DNA of 64,000 nt, from assembly GCF_016811105.1 (NCBI RefSeq), contig NZ_JAFBGM010000001.1, forward strand, positions 1,259,126 to 1,323,125. Direction: 5' to 3'. Shown here piece by piece: positions 18,306 to 26,766 of the stretch. The notes beneath the pieces are model-generated. The model did no database searches and was not told the origin of the DNA. It was given only the letters and a program-made list of their open reading frames with translations. Each line of letters opens with the position of its first letter. The first letter of the stretch is position 1. The stretch is from Aurantibacter crassamenti (GTDB lineage: Bacteria; Bacteroidota; Bacteroidia; Flavobacteriales; Flavobacteriaceae). Both the position numbers and the translations under genes were made by a program.

Positions 18306-19901
18306 CTAGATTATCATTTGCTTTAAATCAGAAATACTATTCGCTTCATGAATACTTTTATCTTTTCGCCACCTTAATATACGAGGAAAACGAGTTGCAA
18401 CTCCACTTTTATGTCGGCTAGAAAGAGCAATTCCTTCAAATGCAATTTCAAAAACATGATGCGGTGTAACAGAGCGTACAGGGCCAAAACGTTCTAATGT
18501 GTTTTTTTTTATCCAATTATCTATTTTTCTAAATTCAGCATCGGTTAGTCCGGAATAGGCCTTTGCAAAAGTGACCAATTCTTTTTCTCCTTTTTCATTC
18601 TCTTTCCAAAGTGCAAACGTGTAGTCTGTGAAGAGATTACTTCTGCGTCCGTGACCTCGCATTGCGTAGGTTAATACTCCATCTATCGTTAAAGGATCAA
18701 CTTTCCATTTCCACCAATCCCCTTTTTTTCTACCCACTAAATATGGTGAGTCTTTTCGTTTTAACATTAATCCTTCGCTATGCACTTCTCGTGATTGTTC
18801 TCGTTCTTTAGCAACTTCTTCCCATGAATTACAATACATGGTTTTGGAGAGTTGCAATACATTTAATGCTGCAGATTTAACTACTTTCTCAAGTAAGTCT
18901 CTACGGTATGAAAAAGGTCGATTGCGTATATCTTCGCCCTTCCATTCTAACAAATCATAGGCTTTCAGAATTACAGGTACTTTTTGAAGTAAATTTTTGG
19001 AGATGGTTTTTCTGCCAATTCGACTTTGCAGGTCATTAAATGTGCCGATTTGACCATTAGGAAACGGTAATATTTCGGCATCTATTACTGTTCCATTAGG
19101 AATGGTATCTACAAGAGCTTGAAATTCTGGGTATTTATCAGTGACTAATTCTTCACCTCTACTCCAAATAAAAAGCTCATTATTTCTTATAATGGTTTGC
19201 GATCGAATACCGTCCCATTTATGTTCAGCAGACCAGAGGTTAATATCACCTAAGTTTGCAATTTCGTTTTCAATAGGGTAGGCTAAATAGAAAGGATAAG
19301 GTTTAGATAAATAGTCACTTTCATTCTCTTCTAATATCAATTGTTGAAATGTAATTTTATCAGGGTTCCAATTACCCATAAGTTTATAGGCTAATATGTC
19401 TTGATCAATTGCAGTCGACTTGGCCAATGCACGAGTCATTAATTTTTGACTAACCCCAATACGAAAACCACCGGTAATTAATTTTGTAAAAACAAAACGC
19501 TCATAGTAATCTAGTATTTTCCAATTTTCAAAGAGATATGCTTTTTTTTGCTCATCGGTTTTCTTTTTCAGTGCAATCATTTCCTCTAAAAACTGTGTAA
19601 GTGTTTTTTCTGTGGAAGATTTTGTAGCTGGCACTACCAAAGCTATTGTTTCAGCTAAATCACCTACGATATGATAACTTTCTTCAAAAAGCCATAATGG
19701 AATATTTGCCAATTCAGAAGCCCATTTGCGCAAGAGGGTAGTATTTACAGGTCTTGGTGGTCTGCGATGTGATAGTATAGCTATTGTCCAAACTTTATCT
19801 TTGTCGGTTGCCACTGAAAAATAATTAGCGAGAGCCTGTACTTTTGTAGTAGTCTTATTTGTGCTATCAAGTGTTTTTATAAGTTGTGCGAAATTTTTCA
19901 T
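18306..19901 (-). CDS. ATP-dependent DNA ligase (ligase-associated repair operon)
   Basis: Seals nicks in DNA using ATP. In the 531-residue protein the N-terminal DNA-binding region runs to about residue 200, and the nucleotidyltransferase core carries motif I EHKWDGIR with the adenylated lysine at 228. Motif III-type text LFIWSRGEEL, motif IV EGLMLKR and motif V DWWKWKVDP follow, and then the OB-fold domain with the family signature VFEIAFEGIALSSRHKSG near the end. This is distinct from the NAD-dependent LigA that replicates the chromosome. Its ATG overlaps the exonuclease stop (ATGA, four bases), so the two are translationally coupled. Role in repair is inferred from the conserved four-gene neighbourhood. 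Confidence 0.94.
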   Translation of the reverse strand: MKNFAQLIKTLDSTNKTTTKVQALANYFSVATDKDKVWTIAILSHRRPPRPVNTTLLRKWASELANIPLWLFEESYHIVGDLAETIALVVPATKSSTEKTLTQFLEEMIALKKKTDEQKKAYLFENWKILDYYERFVFTKLITGGFRIGVSQKLMTRALAKSTAIDQDILAYKLMGNWNPDKITFQQLILEENESDYLSKPYPFYLAYPIENEIANLGDINLWSAEHKWDGIRSQTIIRNNELFIWSRGEELVTDKYPEFQALVDTIPNGTVIDAEILPFPNGQIGTFNDLQSRIGRKTISKNLLQKVPVILKAYDLLEWKGEDIRNRPFSYRRDLLEKVVKSAALNVLQLSKTMYCNSWEEVAKEREQSREVHSEGLMLKRKDSPYLVGRKKGDWWKWKVDPLTIDGVLTYAMRGHGRRSNLFTDYTFALWKENEKGEKELVTFAKAYSGLTDAEFRKIDNWIKKNTLERFGPVRSVTPHHVFEIAFEGIALSSRHKSGVATRFPRILRWRKDKSIHEANSISDLKQMII

Positions 19902-20923
19902 GCTTCAACTTCTTCTTTAGATGTCGGATTTAATTCATTCAGTTCACCTTCATATTGAGTTTCTTCTGTACGAGCATCATAACCCTGTTCTTGAAGGTAG
20001 CGTGAAAAAATTTCTGTATATCCATGTGTGCAAATAATTTTTTCAGCTCCAGTCGCTTCGATACTATTAAGTAAGCCTTGCCAATCACAATGATCGCTAA
20101 GCACAAAGCCTTTGTCTATTGCTCTTCTTCGGCGAGCACCTCTAAAAGTCATCCATCCACTGGCGGAAGCAGTTACGTATGGCACCATTTTTCGAATCCA
20201 TGTACTGCCATGTGCACTAGGTGGGGCTAGCACAATATTTCCAAGCAATTCTTCCTTTTTTGTATCACGAGTGATTAAGGTGGTTTTAGGAAAATCAATT
20301 AAGGGTCGCAAAACTTGTGTCATATTCTCTATGGCTCCGTGGGTATATATTTTGCCAATATCAGTTTCTAAATATTTTAGTAGTCTTTGTGCCTTTCCAA
20401 GAGAATAGCCAAATAATATGGAGGTTTTACCCTCTGATTTATTTTCGGACCACCACCGGTTAATATTTTCAAAAACCTCTTTTTGAGCGACCCATTTAAA
20501 TGCAGGTAAACCGAAAGTGCATTCTGTAATGAAAGTATTGCATTTGATAGGCTCATATGGTGTTGAAATGCCATCATCTTGAACTTTATAATCACCCGTA
20601 AAAACCCAGACTTCACCTTTGTGTTCAACACGTATTTGAGATGATCCTATAATGTGGCCTGCAGGATGAAGGCTAAACTTTACATTATTTATAAAAAACG
20701 TTTCACCCCATTCTTTGCCAGAAACATTTATTTCGCCAAGGCGATGCAAAATGATAGGCACATTTCTGTGATGTGTAATATATGCTTTGTGTCCCCAGCG
20801 ACTATGATCGGCATGGCCATGAGAAATAATAGCTTTATCAACAGGTTTCCATGGGTCTAGGTAAACCTTTGCTATACTGCAATAAATTCCTTTGCTTGTG
20901 AACTCTAAAAGTGGAGTTTTCAT
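19898..20923 (-). CDS. Ligase-associated metallo-beta-lactamase-fold exonuclease
   Basis: First gene of the four-gene ligase-associated repair operon. The 341-residue protein is a metallo-beta-lactamase/beta-CASP-type nuclease related to Artemis/SNM1 and mRNA 3'-end processing proteins. The metal-binding motif HGHADH falls at residues 35-40; later ligands are HPAGHIIGSSQI, TGDYK and the SDHCDW segment, with a final histidine in ICTHGY. It probably trims DNA ends ahead of ligation. The gene is divergent from the second TerB-like gene, with 100 bases between them; no clear reverse-strand promoter could be picked out there. Confidence 0.92.
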   Translation of the reverse strand: MKTPLLEFTSKGIYCSIAKVYLDPWKPVDKAIISHGHADHSRWGHKAYITHHRNVPIILHRLGEINVSGKEWGETFFINNVKFSLHPAGHIIGSSQIRVEHKGEVWVFTGDYKVQDDGISTPYEPIKCNTFITECTFGLPAFKWVAQKEVFENINRWWSENKSEGKTSILFGYSLGKAQRLLKYLETDIGKIYTHGAIENMTQVLRPLIDFPKTTLITRDTKKEELLGNIVLAPPSAHGSTWIRKMVPYVTASASGWMTFRGARRRRAIDKGFVLSDHCDWQGLLNSIEATGAEKIICTHGYTEIFSRYLQEQGYDARTEETQYEGELNELNPTSKEEVEA

Positions 20924-20993
20924 GGTGATTTGAAGTTACTATTTCTTGTTAAAAATAATTGAAGGATAGCCAAAAAATGACCTTTAAAAAAAT

Positions 20994-21001
20994 TATCTTT
21001 G
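20994..21001 (+). promoter_or_regulatory. Candidate -7 box for the second TerB-like gene
   Basis: TATCTTTG, an exact match to TAnnTTTG, ends 22 bases before the ATG at 21024. No TTG lies 17-23 bases upstream, so only one element supports it. Confidence 0.4.
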
Positions 21002-21023
21002 CCCCAATAAAAGTTTATTATAT

Positions 21024-21455
21024 ATGTCAATTTCAGATTTGTTTGATAGTGGATTTCAAAAAAGAAATCAAGATCATTTTGCAGCGATAGTAAGAGTAGC
21101 AATGAGTGATGGAGTTATTACTGATGATGAGCGAGCTTTTTTAGATCGTTTAGCTCGTAAACTTGATATTTCAGAGAATGATTATAAGGAGATATTGAAA
21201 GATTATGCTACTCACCCAATTAATCCGCCAACAAGTTACGACCAACGATTAGAGCGACTTTTTGATTTAACTCGTATGGTTTATGCGGATCATGAACTTG
21301 GTGATAGACAAGTTTCAATGTTAGAGCGTATGGGTGTTGGGTTAGGTTTTAATCCCATCAATGTTTCGTATGTGGTTGATAAGGCCTTAAAATTGGTGCA
21401 AGCTGGGGTAGATGAAGATAATTTTATTGATGAAATAAAAAATATGAACAGATAG
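21024..21455 (+). CDS. TerB family protein
   Basis: A 143-residue helical protein of the TerB (PF05099) family. The acidic motifs AMSDGVITDDERAFLDRLA (residues about 30-48) and VYADHELGDRQVSMLERMG (about 90-108) are the two TerB half-repeats. It is unlike the first TerB-like protein at 10.4 kb in detail but shares the same repeat logic. No terA/C/D/Z partners are nearby, so a tellurite function is not supported. The gene is monocistronic, with its own -7 box and a strong terminator after it, and is divergent from the ligase-associated repair operon. A possible link to that operon is speculation. Confidence 0.78.
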   Translation: MSISDLFDSGFQKRNQDHFAAIVRVAMSDGVITDDERAFLDRLARKLDISENDYKEILKDYATHPINPPTSYDQRLERLFDLTRMVYADHELGDRQVSMLERMGVGLGFNPINVSYVVDKALKLVQAGVDEDNFIDEIKNMNR

Positions 21456-21473
21456 TTCAGTTCAATTTATAAT

Positions 21474-21502
21474 AAAAAAGGAGGCAATTGCCTCCTTTTT
21501 TT
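21474..21502. terminator. Bidirectional terminator between terB and fbp
   Basis: A perfect inverted repeat, AAAAAAGGAGGCA / TGCCTCCTTTTTT, runs uninterrupted through the centre and is followed by a seven-T tract. It lies between two convergent stops (21455 and 21521) and has A- and T-tracts on both sides, so it should stop transcription in both directions. Confidence 0.9.
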
Positions 21503-21520
21503 ATGAACTGCATATTCTAT

Positions 21521-22528
21521 TCAATGATATTTGTTTAAGAATTCTTGAAGTTTTTCTACCATTTTTTTACTTCCACAGAAAAAAGGAACTCGTTGATGTA
21601 ATTCATTAGGTTCTATATCCATAATTCTACTTCTACCACCAACAGCCAATCCATTAGCTTGCTCAGCTATAAAAGCGATTGGGTTGCATTCATACAGCAA
21701 ACGAAGTTTTCCACTTTCTGTAACACTGCTTTTCGGATACATATAAATTCCGCCTTTTATCATATTTCTATGAAAATCAGAAACAAGTGATCCAATATAT
21801 CTTGACGTATAAGGTCGGTCTCCTTCTTCTTGTTGACAGTATTTTATGTAATCTTTTACGCCTTGATGAAAGTGAACATAATTTCCTTCATTAACAGAAT
21901 ATATTTTGCCTTCTTCTGGGAATTGCATGTTTGGATGTGAAAGATAGAATGTACCTAGTGCTGGGTTTAGCGTAAAACCGTTTACACCATCACCAGTTGT
22001 GTAAACCAACATGGTAGATGTGCCGTAAACAATGTAGCCAGCAGCGACTTGTTGGTGGCCTGGTTGCAAGAAGTCTGCTAAAGTAACAGGTGTGCCTACT
22101 GGTGTAATTCTTCTATAAATTGAGAATATGGTGCCCACCGAAACATTAACATCAATATTTGAAGACCCATCTAAAGGATCTATTAAAACAACATATTTAT
22201 TTTGATGCTTTTCATCATTACTATTAATTGAAATAAAATCATCTTCTTCTTCAGAGGCTATACCGCAAACAATTTCACGGTTCGTTAAAGTTTGTATGAA
22301 TTTTTCATTTGCAAAAACATCAAGTTTTTGTTGGTCTTCACCTTGTATATTGGTGTCACCTGCAGCACCTAACACATCAACTAAACCAGCTTTATTCACC
22401 TCATGATTTACTACCTTGGCAGCAAGGCGTATAGCATTAATTAGTTTAGATAGCTCACCTGAAGAATATTGAAACGAGTCTTGGTTTTCAATAATAAATT
22501 CTCCGAGGGTTTGGTTTTTTTTGACCAT
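21521..22528 (-). CDS. fbp: Fructose-1,6-bisphosphatase class I
   Basis: Hydrolyses fructose 1,6-bisphosphate to fructose 6-phosphate in gluconeogenesis; cytoplasmic, magnesium-dependent. The 335-residue length and motifs are those of class [18 protein letters not shown] near residues 54-70, ASEEEDD, the metal-binding [19 protein letters not shown] near 118-136, and the sugar-binding KGGIYMYP. It ends next to a shared bidirectional terminator and is transcribed divergently from the GNAT-lysC pair. Confidence 0.97.
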   Translation of the reverse strand: MVKKNQTLGEFIIENQDSFQYSSGELSKLINAIRLAAKVVNHEVNKAGLVDVLGAAGDTNIQGEDQQKLDVFANEKFIQTLTNREIVCGIASEEEDDFISINSNDEKHQNKYVVLIDPLDGSSNIDVNVSVGTIFSIYRRITPVGTPVTLADFLQPGHQQVAAGYIVYGTSTMLVYTTGDGVNGFTLNPALGTFYLSHPNMQFPEEGKIYSVNEGNYVHFHQGVKDYIKYCQQEEGDRPYTSRYIGSLVSDFHRNMIKGGIYMYPKSSVTESGKLRLLYECNPIAFIAEQANGLAVGGRSRIMDIEPNELHQRVPFFCGSKKMVEKLQEFLNKYH

Positions 22529-22614
22529 AGTTTTTACGCTTTGTGTGTTTTTTACAAATATCGCCTATTTTGTTAACTCGTTAATATTCGTTTTATTTTG
22601 AATATTTAGATTTA

Positions 22615-22622
22615 TAACTTTG
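22615..22622 (+). promoter_or_regulatory. Candidate -7 box for the GNAT-lysC operon
   Basis: TAACTTTG matches TAnnTTTG exactly and ends 16 bases before the ATG at 22639. A degenerate TTCG lies 24 bases upstream; no good -33 is seen. Confidence 0.4.
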
Positions 22623-22638
22623 TGTTTTATTTATAACA

Positions 22639-23121
22639 ATGAAAAATTTTGAAATTCGAGAGGCGCAACAAAAAGATTGCCCACAAATTCTAGAGCTAAT
22701 TCAAGAACTTGCAACTTTTGAAAAAGAGGAAGATGCAGTAGAGGTAACAGTTGATGATTTAGTAAGAGATGGCTTTGGTAGTAAAAAGTTGTTTCATTGT
22801 TTCGTAGGTGAATTAGATGATGCTGTTGTGGGTATTGCTCTGATATTTCCTAGGTATTCAACCTGGAAAGGTCCTATTATACATTTAGAAGATTTAATTG
22901 TTTCCGAAAGAATGCGCGGTAGTGGTTTAGGTACGGCATTGCTAAATGAAGTTGTCAAATACGGAAAACAATTGGGTGTGAAGCGCATCAATTGGGAAGT
23001 TATTGATTGGAATGAGCCGGCAGTTAAGTTCTATGAGAAAAAAGGTGCAAAGGTTTTACGTGATTGGGATGTAGTACAATTAGATGAAGTAGGCATCGAC
23101 AATTATTTAAAAAATATATAA
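22639..23121 (+). CDS. GNAT family N-acetyltransferase
   Basis: An acetyl-CoA-dependent N-acyltransferase of 160 residues, similar in outline to spermidine/diamine N-acetyltransferases. It has an N-terminal IREAQQKDCPQILELIQEL, the strand IHLEDLIVSERMRGSGLGTA containing the acetyl-CoA-binding R-x-x-G-x-G loop, and a C-terminal NEPAVKFYEKKGAKVLRDW. Substrate specificity cannot be read from sequence. It precedes the aspartate kinase gene by 24 bases on the same strand and is probably co-transcribed with it. Confidence 0.85.
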   Translation: MKNFEIREAQQKDCPQILELIQELATFEKEEDAVEVTVDDLVRDGFGSKKLFHCFVGELDDAVVGIALIFPRYSTWKGPIIHLEDLIVSERMRGSGLGTALLNEVVKYGKQLGVKRINWEVIDWNEPAVKFYEKKGAKVLRDWDVVQLDEVGIDNYLKNI

Positions 23122-23145
23122 ACGAGTTCAATAAAGAAATCACAA

Positions 23146-24396
23146 ATGAGGGTTTTTAAATTTGGTGGTGCATCCGTAAAGGACGCAGAAGCAGTGAAAA
23201 ATTTGGTAAGTGTTTTAAAAGAAACGGGCCATGAAAATACAATTTTGGTTGTTTCTGCTATGGGTAAAACAACAAATGCCATGGAGGCAATTGTAAACGC
23301 CTATTTTGATGACAAAGAGCAAATAAAATCGAACATACAAGAATCAATTGATTATCATAATTCTATTCTTATTAATCTTTTTGATAATGAGCAGCACCCA
23401 ATTTTTGAGAAAGTAAAAGCTTTGTTTGACGAGGTTTTAGGGTTTCTAGCTTGGAACAAATCACCGAAGTACAATTTTGTCTATGATCAAGTTGTAGGTT
23501 ATGGTGAATTAATTTCTACAACTATTATTAGTGCCTATTTGAATGAAATAGGTATTGAAAACAATTGGCTTGACGTTCGTGATTTTATTAAGACTGATAA
23601 TAGTTACCGTGATGTTTCAGTGAATTGGGAGAAAACACAGCAAAAAGTATCAGCAGGCATCGATCAAAAAAAATTAAATATAACGCAGGGATTTTTAGGA
23701 AGTGATGATAATAATTTCACGACAACTTTAGGGCGTGAAGGTTCAGATTATTCCGCTGCAATTTTGGCCTATTGTTTAAATGCAAATTCAGTTACAATAT
23801 GGAAAGATGTGCCTGGAGTGTTAAATGCAGATCCACGGTATTTTAAAGAAACACAATTGTTGAACAATATATCATATCGAGAAGCAATTGAATTGGCGTT
23901 TTATGGTGCCTCGGTAATTCATCCGAAAACGTTGCAACCACTACAGCAGAAAGAAATTCCGTTGCACGTAAAATCATTTATGAATCCAAAAAACCCAGGA
24001 ACTACTGTGGGTAAGGGAGTAGGCATTGAGCCAGAAGTGCCTTGTTTTATTGTTAAAAAAGACCAAGTCTTAATGAAGCTTTCCTCTTTAGATTTTTCTT
24101 TTATAGTAGAAGATAGTATAAGTGAGCTTTTTAAACTATTTCATGAATATAAAATGAAAGTAGATTTGATTCAAAATTCTGCTATTAGTTTTTCCGTTTG
24201 TGTTGATAATAGATTTGGTCGGCTGAATGAATTATTACCACTTTTAAAGGGTAGGTTTAAAGTGGTTCATTATGAAGGCGTTTCGCTATATACAATTCGT
24301 CACTTTACAGATAAGGCTATTGATTCGCTTCAAAATGGCAGACAAGTATTGCTAGAGCAACGTGGAACTGAGACAGTTCAGTTGGTAGTGAAGTAG
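23146..24396 (+). CDS. lysC: Aspartate kinase (monofunctional)
   Basis: Phosphorylates aspartate in the first step towards lysine, threonine and methionine. The 416-residue protein opens with the kinase signature VFKFGGASVKDA, and later shows VVSAMGKTT, TTLGREGSDYSAA (substrate/ATP site near residue 200) and IWKDVPGVLNADPR. The C-terminal 120 residues are a shortened regulatory region with ACT-like strands. There is no fused homoserine dehydrogenase. It probably forms an operon with the upstream GNAT gene. The symbol lysC is used for the activity; isoform and feedback specificity cannot be told. Confidence 0.9.
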   Translation: MRVFKFGGASVKDAEAVKNLVSVLKETGHENTILVVSAMGKTTNAMEAIVNAYFDDKEQIKSNIQESIDYHNSILINLFDNEQHPIFEKVKALFDEVLGFLAWNKSPKYNFVYDQVVGYGELISTTIISAYLNEIGIENNWLDVRDFIKTDNSYRDVSVNWEKTQQKVSAGIDQKKLNITQGFLGSDDNNFTTTLGREGSDYSAAILAYCLNANSVTIWKDVPGVLNADPRYFKETQLLNNISYREAIELAFYGASVIHPKTLQPLQQKEIPLHVKSFMNPKNPGTTVGKGVGIEPEVPCFIVKKDQVLMKLSSLDFSFIVEDSISELFKLFHEYKMKVDLIQNSAISFSVCVDNRFGRLNELLPLLKGRFKVVHYEGVSLYTIRHFTDKAIDSLQNGRQVLLEQRGTETVQLVVK

Positions 24397-24485
24397 TTGT
24401 AGATTATCTGATAGGTTATTGTTAAAATAAAGGGCTAATCTTTCTATTTTCCTATATTTACGATTACCTAAAATTTACAATTAGT

Positions 24486-26300
24486 ATGGGTTTAGTGACC
24501 GCAAAAGAGGTGGCCAAGGCTATTAATCTCAACAGATATGGGTTCTTCGGAACCTTTATGAGTTGGTTACTAATGAAAGTCACAAGAATTTCTAGTATTA
24601 ATAAGTACTATGATACTATAAAACATCTTGAGGCACCCGAATATTCAGATGCTATTCTTAAACATTTCGAAATCGACTTTGAGATTCCTGAAGAAGATTT
24701 TAGACGTTTACCAAAAAAAGGCCCTTTTATAACCATTTCAAACCATCCGTTAGGTGCTATTGATGGTATTCTCCTTTTTAAGTTGTTAAATGCGCAGCGT
24801 TCTGATTATAAAATTATGGCAAATTTTTTGCTGCAACGAATGGTTCCTATCGAGCCTTATATAATTCCGGTAAATCCATTTGAAGATAGAAAAGATGTTA
24901 AAAGTAGCCTTGCCGGATTTAAAATGGCCTTACAGCATTTAAAAGATGGTCATCCTTTAGGAATTTTTCCTGCAGGAGAAGTTTCTACTAAAAAAGAGGG
25001 TAAGCTGATTGTAGATAAAGCCTGGGAAGATGCTGCAATGAAATTGATTCGAAAGGCAGAGGTGCCCGTGGTTCCAATATATTTTCATGCCAAGAATAGC
25101 AAGCTTTTTTATCGGATGGCTAAATGGAATGATATTTTTAGAACAGCGAAAATTCCATCAGAAGTATATTCGCAACGAAATAGGCCAATAAAAGTTCGAA
25201 TTGGGCAGCCTATTTCAGTAGATAGTCAACGTGAGCAAGAAACATTAGAAGACTTTACTGAATTACTGCGTAGAAAAACATACATCCTTTCAAATGCATA
25301 TGAAAAAGAGCGATTGATAGATCAACTTCCTTCGTCTTTAAAACTTCCTAAGTTACCTCGTAAAATAGCAACAGCTGTTCCAATAGAGGTTATTGAAGGG
25401 GAAATTGAAAAGCTACGTGATAAAGATAGACGTCTATTGCAAAGCAAGAATTATGAGGTTTTCTTAGCGCCAGCAAATGAGATGCCATTTACGCTTAAAG
25501 AAATTGGTCGTCAACGTGAAGTTACTTTTAGAGCGATAGGTGAGGGTACTAATAATTCAATTGATTTAGACAAGTTTGATGCGTATTACCATCATCTTTT
25601 TCTATGGGATGGAAATAATAAGGCGCTGGTAGGTGCCTATCGTATGGGATTGGGCTCTGAAATATTCAAAAAATACGGTATTGATGGTTTTTATCTTCAA
25701 GACCTCTTTCGTTTTGAGCCTGAGTTGTTCGGAATGATGTCGCAATCTATTGAAATGGGTAGGGCTTACATTGTAAAGGAATATCAACAAAAGCCAATGC
25801 CATTGTTTTTGTTGTGGAAAGGAATTGTGCACACCACTTTAAGACATCCGGAGCATAAATACTTAATTGGGGGTGTGAGTATTAGCAATCAGTTTTCAAA
25901 TTTTTCGAAGTCCTTGATGATTGAGTTTATGAAGTCTAACTATTGGGATCCTTATGTAGCGCAATACATTCGTCCTAAAAAAGAATTCAAGGTTAAGTTG
26001 AATGATGCAGATAAAGACTTTGTTTTTGATGAAACTGCAGCTGATTTAAACAAGTTTGATAGATTAATTGATGAAGTTGAGCCCGGTAATTTAAGACTGC
26101 CAGTATTGATAAAAAAATACATTAAACAAAATGCAAAAGTAATTGCGTTTAATGTGGATCCATTGTTCAATAATGCCGTAGACGGATTAATGTATATCAA
26201 AATAGCTGATTTACCAGAAAGCACTGTAAAGCCTGTTATGGAAGAATTTCAAGCAGAATTAGAGCGCAAATTCGCTGAATCGAATCAGAACGAAGGCTAA
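24486..26300 (+). CDS. Bifunctional aminolipid synthase, OlsF/GlsF-like
   Basis: Two fused acyltransferases in 604 residues. The N-terminal half is a PlsC/LPLAT-type O-acyltransferase with SNHPLGAIDG near residue 86 (the H-x5-D variant of this subfamily) and LGIFPAGEVS. The C-terminal half is an OlsB/GNAT-type N-acyltransferase (TFRAIGEGTNN, DKFDAYYHHLFLWD, GAYRMGLG, MGRAYI). Fused proteins of this kind are known as OlsF (ornithine lipids) and GlsF (glycine lipids) in flavobacteria and some proteobacteria; which amino acid is used here cannot be told. The N-acyltransferase domain would make the monoacyl amino acid and the LPLAT domain would add the second chain. The stop overlaps the convergent arsC reading frame by four bases. 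Confidence 0.82.
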   Translation: MGLVTAKEVAKAINLNRYGFFGTFMSWLLMKVTRISSINKYYDTIKHLEAPEYSDAILKHFEIDFEIPEEDFRRLPKKGPFITISNHPLGAIDGILLFKLLNAQRSDYKIMANFLLQRMVPIEPYIIPVNPFEDRKDVKSSLAGFKMALQHLKDGHPLGIFPAGEVSTKKEGKLIVDKAWEDAAMKLIRKAEVPVVPIYFHAKNSKLFYRMAKWNDIFRTAKIPSEVYSQRNRPIKVRIGQPISVDSQREQETLEDFTELLRRKTYILSNAYEKERLIDQLPSSLKLPKLPRKIATAVPIEVIEGEIEKLRDKDRRLLQSKNYEVFLAPANEMPFTLKEIGRQREVTFRAIGEGTNNSIDLDKFDAYYHHLFLWDGNNKALVGAYRMGLGSEIFKKYGIDGFYLQDLFRFEPELFGMMSQSIEMGRAYIVKEYQQKPMPLFLLWKGIVHTTLRHPEHKYLIGGVSISNQFSNFSKSLMIEFMKSNYWDPYVAQYIRPKKEFKVKLNDADKDFVFDETAADLNKFDRLIDEVEPGNLRLPVLIKKYIKQNAKVIAFNVDPLFNNAVDGLMYIKIADLPESTVKPVMEEFQAELERKFAESNQNEG

Positions 26301-26716
26301 GACAATTCGTTGCTTACAAAAGTGCTGCAAAATTCTTTAATCTCATTTCTAGCCTTTTCAAATGCTGCATGTTTTTCAATTTCTGAGCCAACAACTTTTG
26401 AGGGGTCGAAGAAATTATGATGAATAGGCTTCGCATTTTTAGATGGAATAAACGGACAATTTTCTTTGGCATGATCACAAACGGTAATGATAAAGTCCCA
26501 TTCAATTCCTGAATATTACCCAACATTATTTGATGTATGTTGGGTAATATCAATGTCATCTTCATTCATAATAGAAACCGCGCCAGGGTTTAAGCCGTGT
26601 GTTTCAATACCTGCGCTATAAATTTTTGCCTTGTCAGTTTGTAGTGTTTCAAGATAACCGTGTGCCATCTGACTTCTACAAGAATTTCCGGTGCATGGTA
26701 CTAATATTTTTTTCAT
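26297..26716 (-). pseudogene. arsC: Arsenate reductase ArsC (thioredoxin type) interrupted by an in-frame stop
   Basis: The full frame would encode 139 residues of the low-molecular-weight-phosphatase type arsenate reductase, the usual length. The first 66 codons hold the catalytic loop CTGNSCR (Cys8 to Arg14) and conserved DDIDITQHTSNNV. Codon 67 is TAA (26518-26516). Without any frame change the next codons continue as YSGIEWDFIITVCDHAKENC, carrying the two later redox cysteines, and reach TAG at 26297. Only the stop is abnormal. It lies in the distal arm of a perfect 14-bp inverted repeat (26513-26550). A 66-residue fragment would lack the resolving cysteines and be inactive. Sequencing or assembly error at the hairpin is the main alternative to a true pseudogene. 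Confidence 0.88.
26513..26550. repeat. Perfect 14-bp inverted repeat inside arsC
   Basis: ATATTACCCAACAT (26513-26526), a 10-base spacer, then ATGTTGGGTAATAT (26537-26550). On the coding strand the first arm codes for the conserved DITQH segment; the second arm contains the premature TAA. There is no T-tract after it, so it is not a terminator. Confidence 0.95.
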
Positions 26717-26766
26717 TTTTTAATATCTATTGGAAGTCAAAATTTAGTTTGTTTTGACTGTTATTA

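Noticed and set aside
10407-21455. Tellurite resistance function for the two TerB-like genes
   Set aside because: No terA, terC, terD, terE or terZ genes are near; the fold alone does not support resistance.
26314-26565. Open frame on the reverse strand overlapping arsC that could be called a separate gene
   Set aside because: It is a different frame from arsC. The real continuation of arsC after the stop is in the original frame, with recognisable redox-cysteine motifs; this frame is not protein-like.
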